Assembly: GCA_004017535.1 (NCBI GenBank)
Contig: SAJS01000006.1
Coordinates: 124,001-188,000 of the forward strand
Origin: Mesorhizobium sp.
GTDB lineage: Bacteria > Pseudomonadota > Alphaproteobacteria > Rhizobiales > Rhizobiaceae
Direction of reading: 5' to 3'
DNA: 64,000 bases
Part shown: one piece after another, positions 30,971 through 40,363 of the stretch
Layout of the letters: each line of letters opens with the position of its first letter
Numbering within the stretch: the first letter of the stretch is position 1
Notes under the pieces: model-generated
The model's database searches: none
Told to the model about the DNA's origin: nothing
The model's input: only the letters and a program-made list of their open reading frames with translations
Program-made: the position numbers and the translations under genes

Positions 30971-33900
30971 TCCCTTTTACGTCGACGACGTTTCGGTTCC
31001 CTGACCTTGTAGCTCCATCTGCGTGGGTCGAGCATGTCCCGTTCATGTTCTGGCTCGTCGACGCGCTTCGTCCGCGTCGGTTCGTCGAGCTTGGCACACA
31101 CACCGGGGTCTCTTACTGCGCTGCCTGTCAGGCTATCGAACTGCTGCATCTTTCTTGCAGCAGCTACGCAATCGACACCTGGAAGGGTGATGAGCATGCG
31201 GGCTTTTATGGCGAGGAGATCTATTCCGCTTTAGCCGCCTATCATGCGCAAAAATATGCGGCCTTTTCGTCTCTCGTGCGGTCGACTTTCGATGAAGCAG
31301 TCAGCCATTTCGAGGATGAAAGCATCGATCTGCTGCATATTGACGGCCTGCACAGTTATGAGGCTGTCCGCCATGACTTCGAGACCTGGCGGCCGAAGCT
31401 GACGCAGAACGCCATTGTGCTGTTTCATGACACGAATGTTCGCGAGCGCGATTTCGGCGTCTTTCGCTTTTGGAACGAGGTATCGGCGGGCCGGCCGCAT
31501 TTCGAATTCCTGCATGGACATGGCTTGGGCGTTCTGGCGCTTGGCGATAGCTACCCAGAGGCAGTCAAAGCGCTTTTGACCGCCAGCAAACAAGAGAGTG
31601 CCACCGAGGCCATACGAACCGCTTTCGCGCATCTTGGCCAAGCCGTCGCCCAAGGCGAGAATGCTGCCCGTTCGGCAACGGAGGCGGAAACGAACCGCAA
31701 AGAGTGGCGGCGACAGGTCGATCAGCGCGACAATGAGATTGTTGCGCTGAAGACTGAGCATGACAAGGTCCGTGCCGTCGCCCAAGCGTTGGAATTGGCC
31801 AATGCAAATCTTGCGGCAAAGAACAATGAGATCGCGGCGTTGGAACAGAGGGTCGCGCGCGCTCTTGAATTGGCCGATACAAATCTCGCGGCAAGGGACA
31901 ATAGCATCGCGATGCTTGAGCGTCAGGTGCAAGACCGCGATCACCAGATGATCGCATTGAAGCGCGAGATGGAATTGGTTCGTATCAGCCGGGTCTGGCG
32001 CTATCGATCTCTGCTACGAAGACTGGCGTCGTTTCCCGGCAGGATGGCTTTCTATCTCGGGCGACCCATCGTGCCGCGCGCGCTCTATCACCTGGAAAGT
32101 GTGACGTCTGGGAAGCAGGCCACGGAGTGGACGGTAACCGGCGATGATCCGCAGCTCGAACTCCTTTGGCCGGGTTCCTTGACGCTTGCCCCTGGATACT
32201 ACCGGCTCACCTTGCGCGGACCGGCCGATGCGGAAGCGTTCGCGGACACTCGCCTTTATGTAGACAGCGGCAGAGGATATAACGAAGTCGAGCGGATCGA
32301 TTTGCGATTTCATTCGAATGGCGGAGGCTTGGCCGAGACGATCTTCCCCCTTTACGCGGAAGTCACAAAACTTCGATTCGATCCGAGCGACCGTTCCCGC
32401 CAGATCGTGATCGATCACGCCCGGCTGCGCAAAGTAGGGCGGCTCGAATACTATGCGCGGCTCATCGCGAGGCTTGCGCTTCGCCACGTGAAGAGCCCCA
32501 GCGCGCTGGGACGGTCTGCCAAACGCGCTGCTAACATATTGAGGGACGGCGGCCTGTCGGGATTTGCGGCCACTCTGCGTTCTGCGGAGGCGCGCGGCGC
32601 TCTGGGCAGCATCACCTATGAAGGGTGGATTGCTCTCAATGACACGCCGACGGAAGACGATATTGCGAACCTTCGCCGCCGTCTGGCCGAGCTGAAGGCG
32701 AGGCCCCTCATTTCAGTGCTCATGCCGGTCTATAACACCCCCGATGGGCTCCTTCGGGAAGCGATCGAAAGCGTGCGTGCCCAGATCTATCAGAACTGGG
32801 AACTCTGTATTGCGGACGACTGCTCGACGAAGCCGCACATGCGACTAATTCTGAACGACTATGCAAAACGCGACCCTCGTATCAAAATCGTGTTTCGCGA
32901 GGAGAATGGCCACATCTCCCAGGCGTCAAATTCCGCGCTCGAACTCGTCACCGGCGAGTGGGTTGCCATGCTCGACCATGACGATGAATTGCGCCCGCAC
33001 GCGCTTGCCGAGGTGGCGCTGGAACTCGATCGCCATCCCGACTCAGAGTTGATCTACAGCGATGAGGACAAGATCGATTCGCAAGGCAGGCGTTACGACC
33101 CCAACTTCAAGCCGGATTTTTCGCGTGAGCTTTTCCGGTCACAGAACTATCTCAACCATCTTACAGTGCATCGCGCCGAGAATATTCGCGCTGTCGGCGG
33201 TTGGCGCCCTGGCTTCGAGGGCAGTCAGGACTATGACCTCAATCTGCGCATCTTTGAGCGTATAGACCCTCGGAAAATCCGGCATATTCCGAAGGTGCTG
33301 TATCACTGGCGCGCGGTGGAGGGCTCGACCGCGCTTGATGGTTCGCAGAAGAGCTACGCTTACACGGCCGGATTGCGCGCTCTGGAAGAGCATGTCGAAC
33401 GAATGAGGCTGCCGGCAAGAGTCGAGGAAGCGCCAGGCACAACCTGTTATCGCCTTCGGTTCTCGGTGCCTGATCCGCAACCGCTTGTCAGCCTTGTCAT
33501 TCCAACCCGGGACAAGGTGGACCTCTTGCGAAATTGCTTGAATTCCATTCGCGAGAAGACCACCTACGGCAGCTACGAAATTATCGTGGTCGACAATGGG
33601 TCAGTGGAGCAAGAAACGCTTGCCTATTTCAGCGAGCTGAAAAAGGCGAAGAATATGCGCGTGCTCCACTACGACAAGCCGTTCAATTATTCGGCTATCA
33701 ACAACTTCGCTGTCCTGAACGCGAAGGGATCGATCATTGGTTTGATCAACAATGATATCGAAGTGATCTCGCCTGACTGGCTGACGGAGATGGTCTCTTG
33801 GGCCGTTCAACCGGACATCGGCTGCGTCGGCGCGAAGCTCTATTATGCCGATGATACGATCCAGCATGGTGGAGTAATTGTCGGCGTGGGCGGCGTTGCG

Positions 33901-34302
33901 GGGCATTCACACAAAAATTTCCCTCGCCATCACGCAGGGTACTTTGCCAGGTTAAAGGTGCTGCAGAACCTTTCGGCCGTCACGGCAGCTTGCCTCCTGA
34001 TCCGCAAGAATGTGTTCGAAGAAGTGGGAGGTCTCAATGAGGTAGACCTGACTGTCGCCTTCAACGATGTCGATCTTTGTCTGAAAGCGCAGGAAGCCGG
34101 ATACTCGAATGTCTGGACGCCCTATGCCGAGCTTTACCACCTAGAGAGTGTCTCGCGCGGTGCGGAGGACGCTCCGGAAAAAGTAGAACGGTTTAAGAAT
34201 GAAATTATGTTCATGCAACGGCAATGGAAGAAAGTCATTGACCGAGATCCTTTCTACTCTCCTAACTTAACAAAGGGGCGTGATGACTTCTCTCTAGGTT
34301 GA
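30967..34302 (+). CDS. Methyltransferase / coiled-coil / double family-2 glycosyltransferase fusion
   Basis: This is an 1111-residue protein. Residues of about 35-200 form a class I SAM-dependent methyltransferase with ELGTHTGVS (residues 41-49), DLLHIDGLHSYE and VLFHDTNVRERDFG. Residues of about 215-340 are a heptad-rich coiled coil with repeated ALELANANLAAKNNEIAAL-like units. A beta-rich segment follows at about 375-480. The C-terminal half has two GT2 domains: ISVLMPVYN (about 580) with MLDHDDELRP (about 668), and VSLVIPTRDKVD (about 841) with INNDIEV (about 927). It probably extends and caps or modifies a rhamnose-containing O-polysaccharide at the inner membrane. The ATG at 30967 overlaps the rfbD stop (ATGA), so it is part of the same operon; an upstream ATG at 30916 is less likely. 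Confidence 0.85.
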   Translation: MIPFTSTTFRFPDLVAPSAWVEHVPFMFWLVDALRPRRFVELGTHTGVSYCAACQAIELLHLSCSSYAIDTWKGDEHAGFYGEEIYSALAAYHAQKYAAFSSLVRSTFDEAVSHFEDESIDLLHIDGLHSYEAVRHDFETWRPKLTQNAIVLFHDTNVRERDFGVFRFWNEVSAGRPHFEFLHGHGLGVLALGDSYPEAVKALLTASKQESATEAIRTAFAHLGQAVAQGENAARSATEAETNRKEWRRQVDQRDNEIVALKTEHDKVRAVAQALELANANLAAKNNEIAALEQRVARALELADTNLAARDNSIAMLERQVQDRDHQMIALKREMELVRISRVWRYRSLLRRLASFPGRMAFYLGRPIVPRALYHLESVTSGKQATEWTVTGDDPQLELLWPGSLTLAPGYYRLTLRGPADAEAFADTRLYVDSGRGYNEVERIDLRFHSNGGGLAETIFPLYAEVTKLRFDPSDRSRQIVIDHARLRKVGRLEYYARLIARLALRHVKSPSALGRSAKRAANILRDGGLSGFAATLRSAEARGALGSITYEGWIALNDTPTEDDIANLRRRLAELKARPLISVLMPVYNTPDGLLREAIESVRAQIYQNWELCIADDCSTKPHMRLILNDYAKRDPRIKIVFREENGHISQASNSALELVTGEWVAMLDHDDELRPHALAEVALELDRHPDSELIYSDEDKIDSQGRRYDPNFKPDFSRELFRSQNYLNHLTVHRAENIRAVGGWRPGFEGSQDYDLNLRIFERIDPRKIRHIPKVLYHWRAVEGSTALDGSQKSYAYTAGLRALEEHVERMRLPARVEEAPGTTCYRLRFSVPDPQPLVSLVIPTRDKVDLLRNCLNSIREKTTYGSYEIIVVDNGSVEQETLAYFSELKKAKNMRVLHYDKPFNYSAINNFAVLNAKGSIIGLINNDIEVISPDWLTEMVSWAVQPDIGCVGAKLYYADDTIQHGGVIVGVGGVAGHSHKNFPRHHAGYFARLKVLQNLSAVTAACLLIRKNVFEEVGGLNEVDLTVAFNDVDLCLKAQEAGYSNVWTPYAELYHLESVSRGAEDAPEKVERFKNEIMFMQRQWKKVIDRDPFYSPNLTKGRDDFSLG

Positions 34303-34317
34303 TCGAGAAGCGTATCA

Positions 34318-35193
34318 ATGGTCGGGTTCAGTTCGCAAAAAAATGAAAGTCGACGCTCAATATCCCATGGTGATGGAATAAATCCTATGCGGTTAGATTG
34401 GAATTCTCGGCTGGCACTGGAACCTCGTGCGAAACGGATTACTTCGGCATTGAATCTAGCCGGAAAAGGCATCGAATACGGCCCGCTGCACGCCGCGCTT
34501 TTGCACAAACCGCACTATGACGTTAGCTATGTGGACTATGCGAACCGGGCTTCTCTGGTAGCGCATCATGGCAAGAACCCTAGCGTTGATGTTAATCTGA
34601 TCCCGGATATCGACATAGTCACCGGCGGCAAGCTAATTTCCGAATTTCTCCCGAAGGAGTCGGTAGATTATGTTGTAGCGTCGCACGTAATGGAACATGT
34701 ACCTGATCTGCTCGGTTGGCTCGAATCGAATCTGCATGTACTCAGGTCGGGTGGTCGGATTGCCGTGGCGTTTCCGGACAAACGCTACTGTTTCGATCTG
34801 AAACGAAAAAGCAGCACGATCTCTGACCTAATGGCGGCTTACCTAGAGGGGCGTACTAAACCTGGCTTCCAGCAAATTTGCGATCATTTCTGGAATGTTA
34901 GCAAAGCCAACCCTATAGATTGCTGGAAGAAGGCAACTACCAAGGAGAATGCTGAATACATTCACGATAGAAGCACTATCATCGAAACTCTCCGTATGAT
35001 GGGGGCGAGAGACGATTATGTGGATTGCCATTGCTGGGTTTTTACGGATGGCCATTTTCTGAAGACGATGAATGAAATAAGGTCAATCCTTAATATTGGA
35101 TTTGAGGTGATTTCGTTCTACCCGACCCAGCCAAACACGTTGGAGTTCTACGCAACCTTTGAGAAGGTACGAGTACGGGGTACTGCAAAATAA
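34318..35193 (+). CDS. SAM-dependent methyltransferase-like protein
   Basis: This 291-residue protein has a core VDYVVASHVMEHVPDLLGWL (class I methyltransferase motif after strand 4), followed by LRSGGRIAVAFPDKRYCFD. GIEYGPLHAALLH takes the place of the glycine-rich motif I and is altered (YGPL), so SAM binding is less certain. It is probably involved in modifying a sugar of the surface polysaccharide. It follows the fusion glycosyltransferase by 15 bases in the same direction. Base composition is noticeably more AT-rich than in the rfb genes, suggesting a separate origin. The start is uncertain: ATG at 34318 or at 34387. Confidence 0.75.
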   Translation: MVGFSSQKNESRRSISHGDGINPMRLDWNSRLALEPRAKRITSALNLAGKGIEYGPLHAALLHKPHYDVSYVDYANRASLVAHHGKNPSVDVNLIPDIDIVTGGKLISEFLPKESVDYVVASHVMEHVPDLLGWLESNLHVLRSGGRIAVAFPDKRYCFDLKRKSSTISDLMAAYLEGRTKPGFQQICDHFWNVSKANPIDCWKKATTKENAEYIHDRSTIIETLRMMGARDDYVDCHCWVFTDGHFLKTMNEIRSILNIGFEVISFYPTQPNTLEFYATFEKVRVRGTAK

Positions 35194-35354
35194 CCGAGTC
35201 TCTTTGCATGCGTCGAGGTTCGGGTGCCCCGACTCAACGGCTCTGCAGGCGGGAGATAAATAGGGTATATCGATGATGTTGGAGTTGGAAACCCATCATA
35301 TCTCAGGTTAGTGTTCAAAAGAACGTTGGAATTTACACGGGGGTGTAAGATCAA

Positions 35355-36146
35355 ATGCAGAAGTATGACAAAGTATTTTTTTTGCATATCCCGAAAACTG
35401 CGGGAACGTCGTTTAACAGTATGTTCAGGCCGCTATTTTCATCAGACAGGTACTTTGATCATATGGAGAGCAGGCCAGAGTTATTTAAGTCATTGCAGAG
35501 CGACGGTTTTCCTTTTTTTATATCTGGCCATTTAAATTTTGAATTTGCTCGATCTTTGATCGAGAGGAAGGATGTTTTTACCATCACTATATTGCGAGAG
35601 CCAATTTCTCAGCTAATTTCTCACTTAAAATGGGTAAAATATGTGGGTAGTCCAAAGTACCCGGATCCCGCTGCAATAGACCCAGAGATTTTGGAATTTT
35701 CGCGCGACCTTTTTCAGGTCCCCCTTAATGACACCGCTAGGATCGCCACTCTTCTAGATCACCCGGTTGGAGTACGGCTTTTTGACAATCTGCAGGTCCG
35801 ATACTTGTCTGATCCAGTCATTCCGCGGATCGGCAAAATGCAAAGAAGAATTGCGGTCAAAAATATCGAAAAATTCAAGTTTCTATTTACGTTGGACGAT
35901 ATGAACCTGGCGCTCAAGAAGTTAACGCAAATTTTTCCTGGAACTAACGATATAACTGTATGTAATGTGGCTCAGATCGAGGACGAAGTAGATTTAGAAG
36001 ACCCAAAAGTTGTCGATTTCTACCGCCGACGTACCGTTTGGGATCGAGAGCTCTATTCTGCTGCCCGAGAATTCTCGCTGAGGTTTCATCTTTCTGACGC
36101 AAAGGCAAAAATGCGCTGGCTTCCAAGGTTTGCCTTGGGCAACTAA
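35355..36146 (+). CDS. Sulfotransferase family protein
   Basis: This 263-residue protein has the 5'-phosphosulfate-binding loop FLHIPKTAGTSFNSMF (residues 9-24) and the 3'-phosphate-binding segment ITILREPISQLISHLKW (R81, S85/S89). Both are typical of the HIPKTAGT carbohydrate sulfotransferases. It would use PAPS to sulfate a sugar of the surface polysaccharide. The PAPS source is the cysD-cysNC pair at 50866-53711. The gene is among the most AT-rich of the window (runs of A and T at 35380-35640), which suggests horizontal acquisition. It stands between two methyltransferase genes and ends convergently with the next one. Confidence 0.8.
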   Translation: MQKYDKVFFLHIPKTAGTSFNSMFRPLFSSDRYFDHMESRPELFKSLQSDGFPFFISGHLNFEFARSLIERKDVFTITILREPISQLISHLKWVKYVGSPKYPDPAAIDPEILEFSRDLFQVPLNDTARIATLLDHPVGVRLFDNLQVRYLSDPVIPRIGKMQRRIAVKNIEKFKFLFTLDDMNLALKKLTQIFPGTNDITVCNVAQIEDEVDLEDPKVVDFYRRRTVWDRELYSAAREFSLRFHLSDAKAKMRWLPRFALGN

Positions 36147-36179
36147 CCCTGAACAGCATTGCTCGGGGCCGGGAAGCTC

Positions 36180-36956
36180 TTATTTTCGCGCCACTAGAGC
36201 CAGCGCTGGACCATTCGGGTGTGCTGGATGGTCGAATTCGATTGCTTCCACTGTGAAGCCGGAGTCGGTGATCGCCCTCATCAGGGAATCTCGGGTGAGC
36301 CAAAACGCCCATGGCTTTCCGCCGCCGCAGAAGCCGGCCCAGTTGAGGGCTTCTTCGTAATTGCGTTTGCACACAGTGTATGAGTTGCCGTCGACTGCGA
36401 TCTCGTACGGTTCTTCGAACTGTCTGCCCAGGTTTTGTCGAGCCCGTAGGGATTCGGCATAATAGTGCGTCCAAAGGAAGATCGTATCGGACACCCTCGC
36501 AATATTTCGAAGAAATTCAACTGGGTCGATCATATGATAAAGTATGCCTGAGGCCACACAGACGTCGAAGCGCTCGCTGGTTTCCGATAGATAGCGCATC
36601 GCGTCCCCATAACGAAACTGGGCACGATTGAGGTTGAAGATTTCCTTCACGCAGAGGCATTTCAGGTAGGATCGCGAATTTGCCTCGATAGCGACGATCG
36701 ATTTTGCGCCCGCCCCATGCATCATGTAGGTGTGCCCCGCTTCAAGGGGGCCGAGTTCGAGGATGTTCTTTCCTGCGAAGCCCCCGGTGGTGTTCGAGAG
36801 CCATTCGATCCTGGGATCCTCAAACAGGGCCGCACTTCCGGGAGTTGCCATGACTCCAGTATCGGTTGGAAACTTGGACGACCACTCGTCCCTGAAGATA
36901 TCAATGACATTCTGGGCGCTCGGCGCCGTCGTCACGTATGCGTCTAAGATATCCAT
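36180..36956 (-). CDS. Class I SAM-dependent methyltransferase
   Basis: This 258-residue protein has motif I as NILELGPLEAGHTYMMH, motif II in SIVAIEAN and motif IV/V in FDVCVASGILYHMIDPVEFL. This layout is frequent in methyltransferases of polysaccharide clusters, which methylate sugar hydroxyl groups or chain ends. The start is ATG at 36956; the TTG at 36959 is in the same frame. It is on the minus strand, 158 bases after the GT-C-like gene of the Gtr-type operon, and may be its last gene. No promoter is evident in the gap. Confidence 0.85.
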   Translation of the reverse strand: MDILDAYVTTAPSAQNVIDIFRDEWSSKFPTDTGVMATPGSAALFEDPRIEWLSNTTGGFAGKNILELGPLEAGHTYMMHGAGAKSIVAIEANSRSYLKCLCVKEIFNLNRAQFRYGDAMRYLSETSERFDVCVASGILYHMIDPVEFLRNIARVSDTIFLWTHYYAESLRARQNLGRQFEEPYEIAVDGNSYTVCKRNYEEALNWAGFCGGGKPWAFWLTRDSLMRAITDSGFTVEAIEFDHPAHPNGPALALVARK

Positions 36957-37117
36957 CAATGTTCCTCAATATCGAATGGTGGGGCGCAGCTAAGCCGTCG
37001 TATGCTGGCGTCTGAGCGGCGCAACGTTACGTCTGATCTCTTATCCATACTGCAGTTTGCGTTTTTTGCAGCCGGATTTCGTCATGCTAAAGTTGGTTGC
37101 AAGGCGAGTGGCGCGAT

Positions 37118-39046
37118 CTACCCGGCGGCGCCCGGCTCTCTGAGAACGCATGAAACACTGAGCTCTTTCACAATGGAGGGCTGGCTGTCCGAAACCGGGT
37201 CAAGCCGAAACTCGTTCCTGAAGCCGTGCGGTTCGATCACGAGGAACCGCACCGTGTTTTCGTCCCCGGCGGGGATTTGCCGGGTGCGGCTGTCGGCCTG
37301 GGAGAAAACCGGAGCGCCCCATGGGCGATAGAAGAGCTGAACGACCGTGGGGCTTTTGACGCCGACGGTGGCTTCTACGCGGACTGCCAGGCAATGATGG
37401 AGGCCATCCGCCTGTCCGACTGAAAAGGCCATTTGAACATCCCTGCCGGGGGACAGACTCAGAATGCCGGGACGAATCTCGACCGTGGCGTTGCTCACCG
37501 TGACTTTGTCCGTCGGCCTGTCCAGCACGTTCCAGATCGGGTTGCGAGGAGCGCTTTCAAGCAGGTCGGGCGGAAAGTAGCGTATGAATGACGCGCCCAT
37601 TCTTGCCGCATTGGCATATGCAGACGTCATGTCGCGAGGATAAAGCGTCGGACAATCGATGGGCCCTCCCGCAAGCAGCTTCGCGTGCAGGCACGCGCCG
37701 TTCCGAAAGCTCAGATCGGACGTCTGCCGAAAATAGGACGCGTGGGCAAAAACTCCTGCCGCCATCGTGAAGACGACCACGCAACCCGCCGTCACCACGG
37801 CGGCGCCACGAATTGCGCCCTCCCTCTGGGGCCACAGCGTCATTGCCATCATGATGGCGCCCACAAACACCCATGGCCAAATCAGCGTCGCCCAAAAGAA
37901 ATGAAAGCGCGCGAAGCCAAAGGCGAAGAGTTGCAAAGGCGTGGATATGTTGGCGGGGCGCAAATCGGTTCGACCGGCGGCGACCATCAAAAGGTAGAAA
38001 AATATCGATGCGAACAAGAGCAGGCTGACCAATCCCAAACGGGCGGGGGCCGAATGCCGGGTTTCCGCCGTCATGACATTGCGCAGGCCGGCTATCGCGA
38101 CCGCCACGGCAAGGGCCAAGCAAAGCAAGGCGATCAAAAGAGATCGCAATGGATGCGAGGCCGTCAGCATGAGGCTGCGGCCTATCTTGCCGAACATGTA
38201 GAACCAGAATTCGGGACTATTCGGCAAGGCCCAGGGTGTTCCTGAATGCACCTGGCCATGTTGAACGAATACGAGGACGTATCCTTGCACGACAACGGTG
38301 ATAATGGCCGCGCAGAGCAGCGCGACCGCGTCTGGTATCAATTCGCCGTAAGCTCGCCGGTTACCCGCTATGCAGACAATGAGGGTGACGGTCAGCGCGA
38401 GTAAGGAAAATGCGCCTGAAGTATAAGCCAATCCGGAGAGAATTCCCAGTGCAAAAAGAATGGAAGAACGAAGGGGCCATAACCATCGATGCGTAATCAA
38501 GATGTAAATCGCCGCGAGAATGAATATAAGCGGCAAGGCTTGATGATAGGCTATGTTTTGCCGTCCCCAATAACTGTCCGACTGAAGCATAAATAAGGTG
38601 AGAGAGAAGGCGCACGCCGCAAGAAGGCGGTCCTTGATAGCTTTGTTGATTAGAATCCATTGAAAGAAAAGGATCAAGCCAAGGACGGAAACCATCGAGA
38701 GGAATTGGTCGACTACGGAATTTCCTTTGAATATGATGAAAGCAAGGGATTCAAGGAGTTTTCCGACAGCGTACATGGTGTCGTTTGCCGGGGTAAAAAG
38801 ATACCCGATATTTAAAGAGCCGGTGGTGCCATCAAAATAGTCGCGCCAGTCGTCAAAATATGGAAGGTCTACCCCGTAGTTAATCCACTGGATTGCCATC
38901 CACCCAAGGCAGGACATCGGGAGAGCAATGAAGAGGGCGATGATAATGCGCTCCGCAGATGTCGCCGCATGGCGCGGTTGGCGCGTCGTTTGGGAGCTAG
39001 GTTCGAGCACGAGTCCCGTCGTTTGAGATCCGACAGAATGTTCCAT
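37118..39046 (-). CDS. Polytopic membrane protein, GT-C-like glycosyltransferase candidate
   Basis: This 642-residue protein has about eleven hydrophobic segments between residues 30 and 440, and a soluble C-terminal domain of about 200 residues beginning around ASYFRQTSDL. Early in the chain is DLPYFDDWRDY, an acidic pair in the first extracytoplasmic loop as in GT-C enzymes and Gtr glycosyltransferases of phage serotype-conversion operons. It would transfer a sugar from a polyprenyl carrier to the O-polysaccharide in the periplasm. The family is not certain. The ATG at 39046 shares a base with the GtrA stop (TAATG), so translational coupling supports it; an ATG 7 codons upstream is possible. 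Confidence 0.65.
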   Translation of the reverse strand: MEHSVGSQTTGLVLEPSSQTTRQPRHAATSAERIIIALFIALPMSCLGWMAIQWINYGVDLPYFDDWRDYFDGTTGSLNIGYLFTPANDTMYAVGKLLESLAFIIFKGNSVVDQFLSMVSVLGLILFFQWILINKAIKDRLLAACAFSLTLFMLQSDSYWGRQNIAYHQALPLIFILAAIYILITHRWLWPLRSSILFALGILSGLAYTSGAFSLLALTVTLIVCIAGNRRAYGELIPDAVALLCAAIITVVVQGYVLVFVQHGQVHSGTPWALPNSPEFWFYMFGKIGRSLMLTASHPLRSLLIALLCLALAVAVAIAGLRNVMTAETRHSAPARLGLVSLLLFASIFFYLLMVAAGRTDLRPANISTPLQLFAFGFARFHFFWATLIWPWVFVGAIMMAMTLWPQREGAIRGAAVVTAGCVVVFTMAAGVFAHASYFRQTSDLSFRNGACLHAKLLAGGPIDCPTLYPRDMTSAYANAARMGASFIRYFPPDLLESAPRNPIWNVLDRPTDKVTVSNATVEIRPGILSLSPGRDVQMAFSVGQADGLHHCLAVRVEATVGVKSPTVVQLFYRPWGAPVFSQADSRTRQIPAGDENTVRFLVIEPHGFRNEFRLDPVSDSQPSIVKELSVSCVLREPGAAG

Positions 39047-39423
39047 TATTGTCTGCGCAGTATCCATCGAGAAACCAGAAAGTTGAGGACCGTCGTGACG
39101 GCCAGCGTTGCGAAGAATGCCGCAGCATGGTTTTGCAACGCCCGCTCGAGAAATTGAAGGGTCGCCAACCCCGCTACAAACACCACCGCGACCGAACTGC
39201 CGACGGCCAGCCGATCCGCGAAGCCGGTGCGCCCGCCTGGAAAAACCCGATCCGGATAGAAGACCATCACGAATACGAGGCCTGCCAGCCAGGCAATTGT
39301 GTAGGAGATTGCTGACGGGAGCACGGTCAAGCCGGCAAAGTAGACGGCGCTCGTCAGCGCGGTGTTCAATCCGCCGGCCACAAGAAAGCGGATTGCGTCT
39401 GAGCCTATCCGGTCAATGGCCAT
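39046..39423 (-). CDS. gtrA: GtrA-family membrane protein
   Basis: This 125-residue protein has four hydrophobic segments and the GtrA signature: IRFLVAGGLNTALTSAVYFAG at the start, AWLAGLVFVMVFYPDRVF in the middle and VLNFLVSRWIL at the end. GtrA is thought to flip the polyprenyl-linked sugar across the inner membrane. The long frame begins at 39612, but the ATG at 39423 matches the family length. It overlaps the preceding gene by 11 bases and the following gene by the TAATG junction. Confidence 0.9.
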   Translation of the reverse strand: MAIDRIGSDAIRFLVAGGLNTALTSAVYFAGLTVLPSAISYTIAWLAGLVFVMVFYPDRVFPGGRTGFADRLAVGSSVAVVFVAGLATLQFLERALQNHAAAFFATLAVTTVLNFLVSRWILRRQ

Positions 39424-40363
39424 CCGGTCTGACCATGGCGAGGAAATCCGAATAGTCCCTGATGTAGTCGCTTGCATCATAGGGATGCGAAGCCATAACG
39501 AGCAACGCAGTATCCGGTTGGAATTTGTACTGAATGCCCCACACTCCGGGAGGCAGGTGAAGACCGATCGAGGGATCTGCCAGCGACACCTCCTTTCTGT
39601 CGCGCCCGTCATCGACGACCACTTGCAGGCGACCGTGGGCGGCGATCAGGAATTGATGGCACTGGCGATGCGCATGCTCACCCCTGACCTTGTCCGAAGG
39701 CACGCCGTAGACGAGAAATGAACGCAAGGGCTTGAAGGGCAGGTTCTGTCCGAACTCAAGCGGGGCCAGTTCGCCGCGCAGATCACTAAAGTGCGGCAAC
39801 CGCCAGAGCTCACACCCACCAACGCCAAGCGCCATTCTGTCACCGGCAGCGCCGGGGGTCGCTTGCGTCATCACGGGCTCGACCTGCGGGCCGGTCTGAT
39901 AGCCGACGATGATGGCCGGATTTCCTACGACCACGGCGTTGGCCGGCACGTTCTTGGTCACCACGGCGCCGGCGCCGATCATAGCCTGGCGACCGATGGT
40001 TGTCCCGGGCAGGATCGTTGCGTTGGCGCCGATCGACGCGCCGTCCTCGACGATCGTCTCGAGAAACGACTCCGGATAGTGTTTCGAACGCGGGAACCGG
40101 TCGTTTGTAAAGGTGGCATTCGGACCGACGAACACGCGATTGCCCAGCCGGACACCGTCCCACAGCTGAACGCCGCTTTTGATCGTGACGTCATCGCCGA
40201 CTGTCACGTCATTTTCGATGAAGACATGATCGCAGATGTTGCAGTTCGCGCCGATCACCGCCCCTGGGAGGACATGGGCAAACGCCCATATGAGTGTGCC
40301 GTTGCCGACGCTCGTGCTTTCGCAGATGCCGTGCTGGTGAACAAAAAAAGTCTTGTCGTTCAT
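39413..40363 (-). CDS. Fusion of acyltransferase (FdtC-like) and sugar 3,4-ketoisomerase (FdtA-like)
   Basis: This 316-residue protein has two domains. The N-terminal half (residues of about 20-165) has left-handed beta-helix hexapeptides (VIGANCNICDHVFIEN, VGDDVTIKSGVQLWDGVRLG, ATILPGTTIGRQAMIGAGAVVTKNVPANAVVVGNPA), as in acetyltransferases of 3-amino-3,6-dideoxyhexoses. The C-terminal half (residues of about 175-310) is a cupin of the FdtA/WxcM type, with RGEHAHRQCHQFLIA and SIGLHLPPGVWGIQYKF. A cupin of this type isomerises dTDP-4-keto-6-deoxyglucose to a 3-keto sugar, which the neighbouring aminotransferase (41295) would aminate and the beta-helix domain acylate. The order is the WxcM type. 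The ATG overlaps the stop of the gene upstream (ATGA). Confidence 0.85.
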   Translation of the reverse strand: MNDKTFFVHQHGICESTSVGNGTLIWAFAHVLPGAVIGANCNICDHVFIENDVTVGDDVTIKSGVQLWDGVRLGNRVFVGPNATFTNDRFPRSKHYPESFLETIVEDGASIGANATILPGTTIGRQAMIGAGAVVTKNVPANAVVVGNPAIIVGYQTGPQVEPVMTQATPGAAGDRMALGVGGCELWRLPHFSDLRGELAPLEFGQNLPFKPLRSFLVYGVPSDKVRGEHAHRQCHQFLIAAHGRLQVVVDDGRDRKEVSLADPSIGLHLPPGVWGIQYKFQPDTALLVMASHPYDASDYIRDYSDFLAMVRPDGH

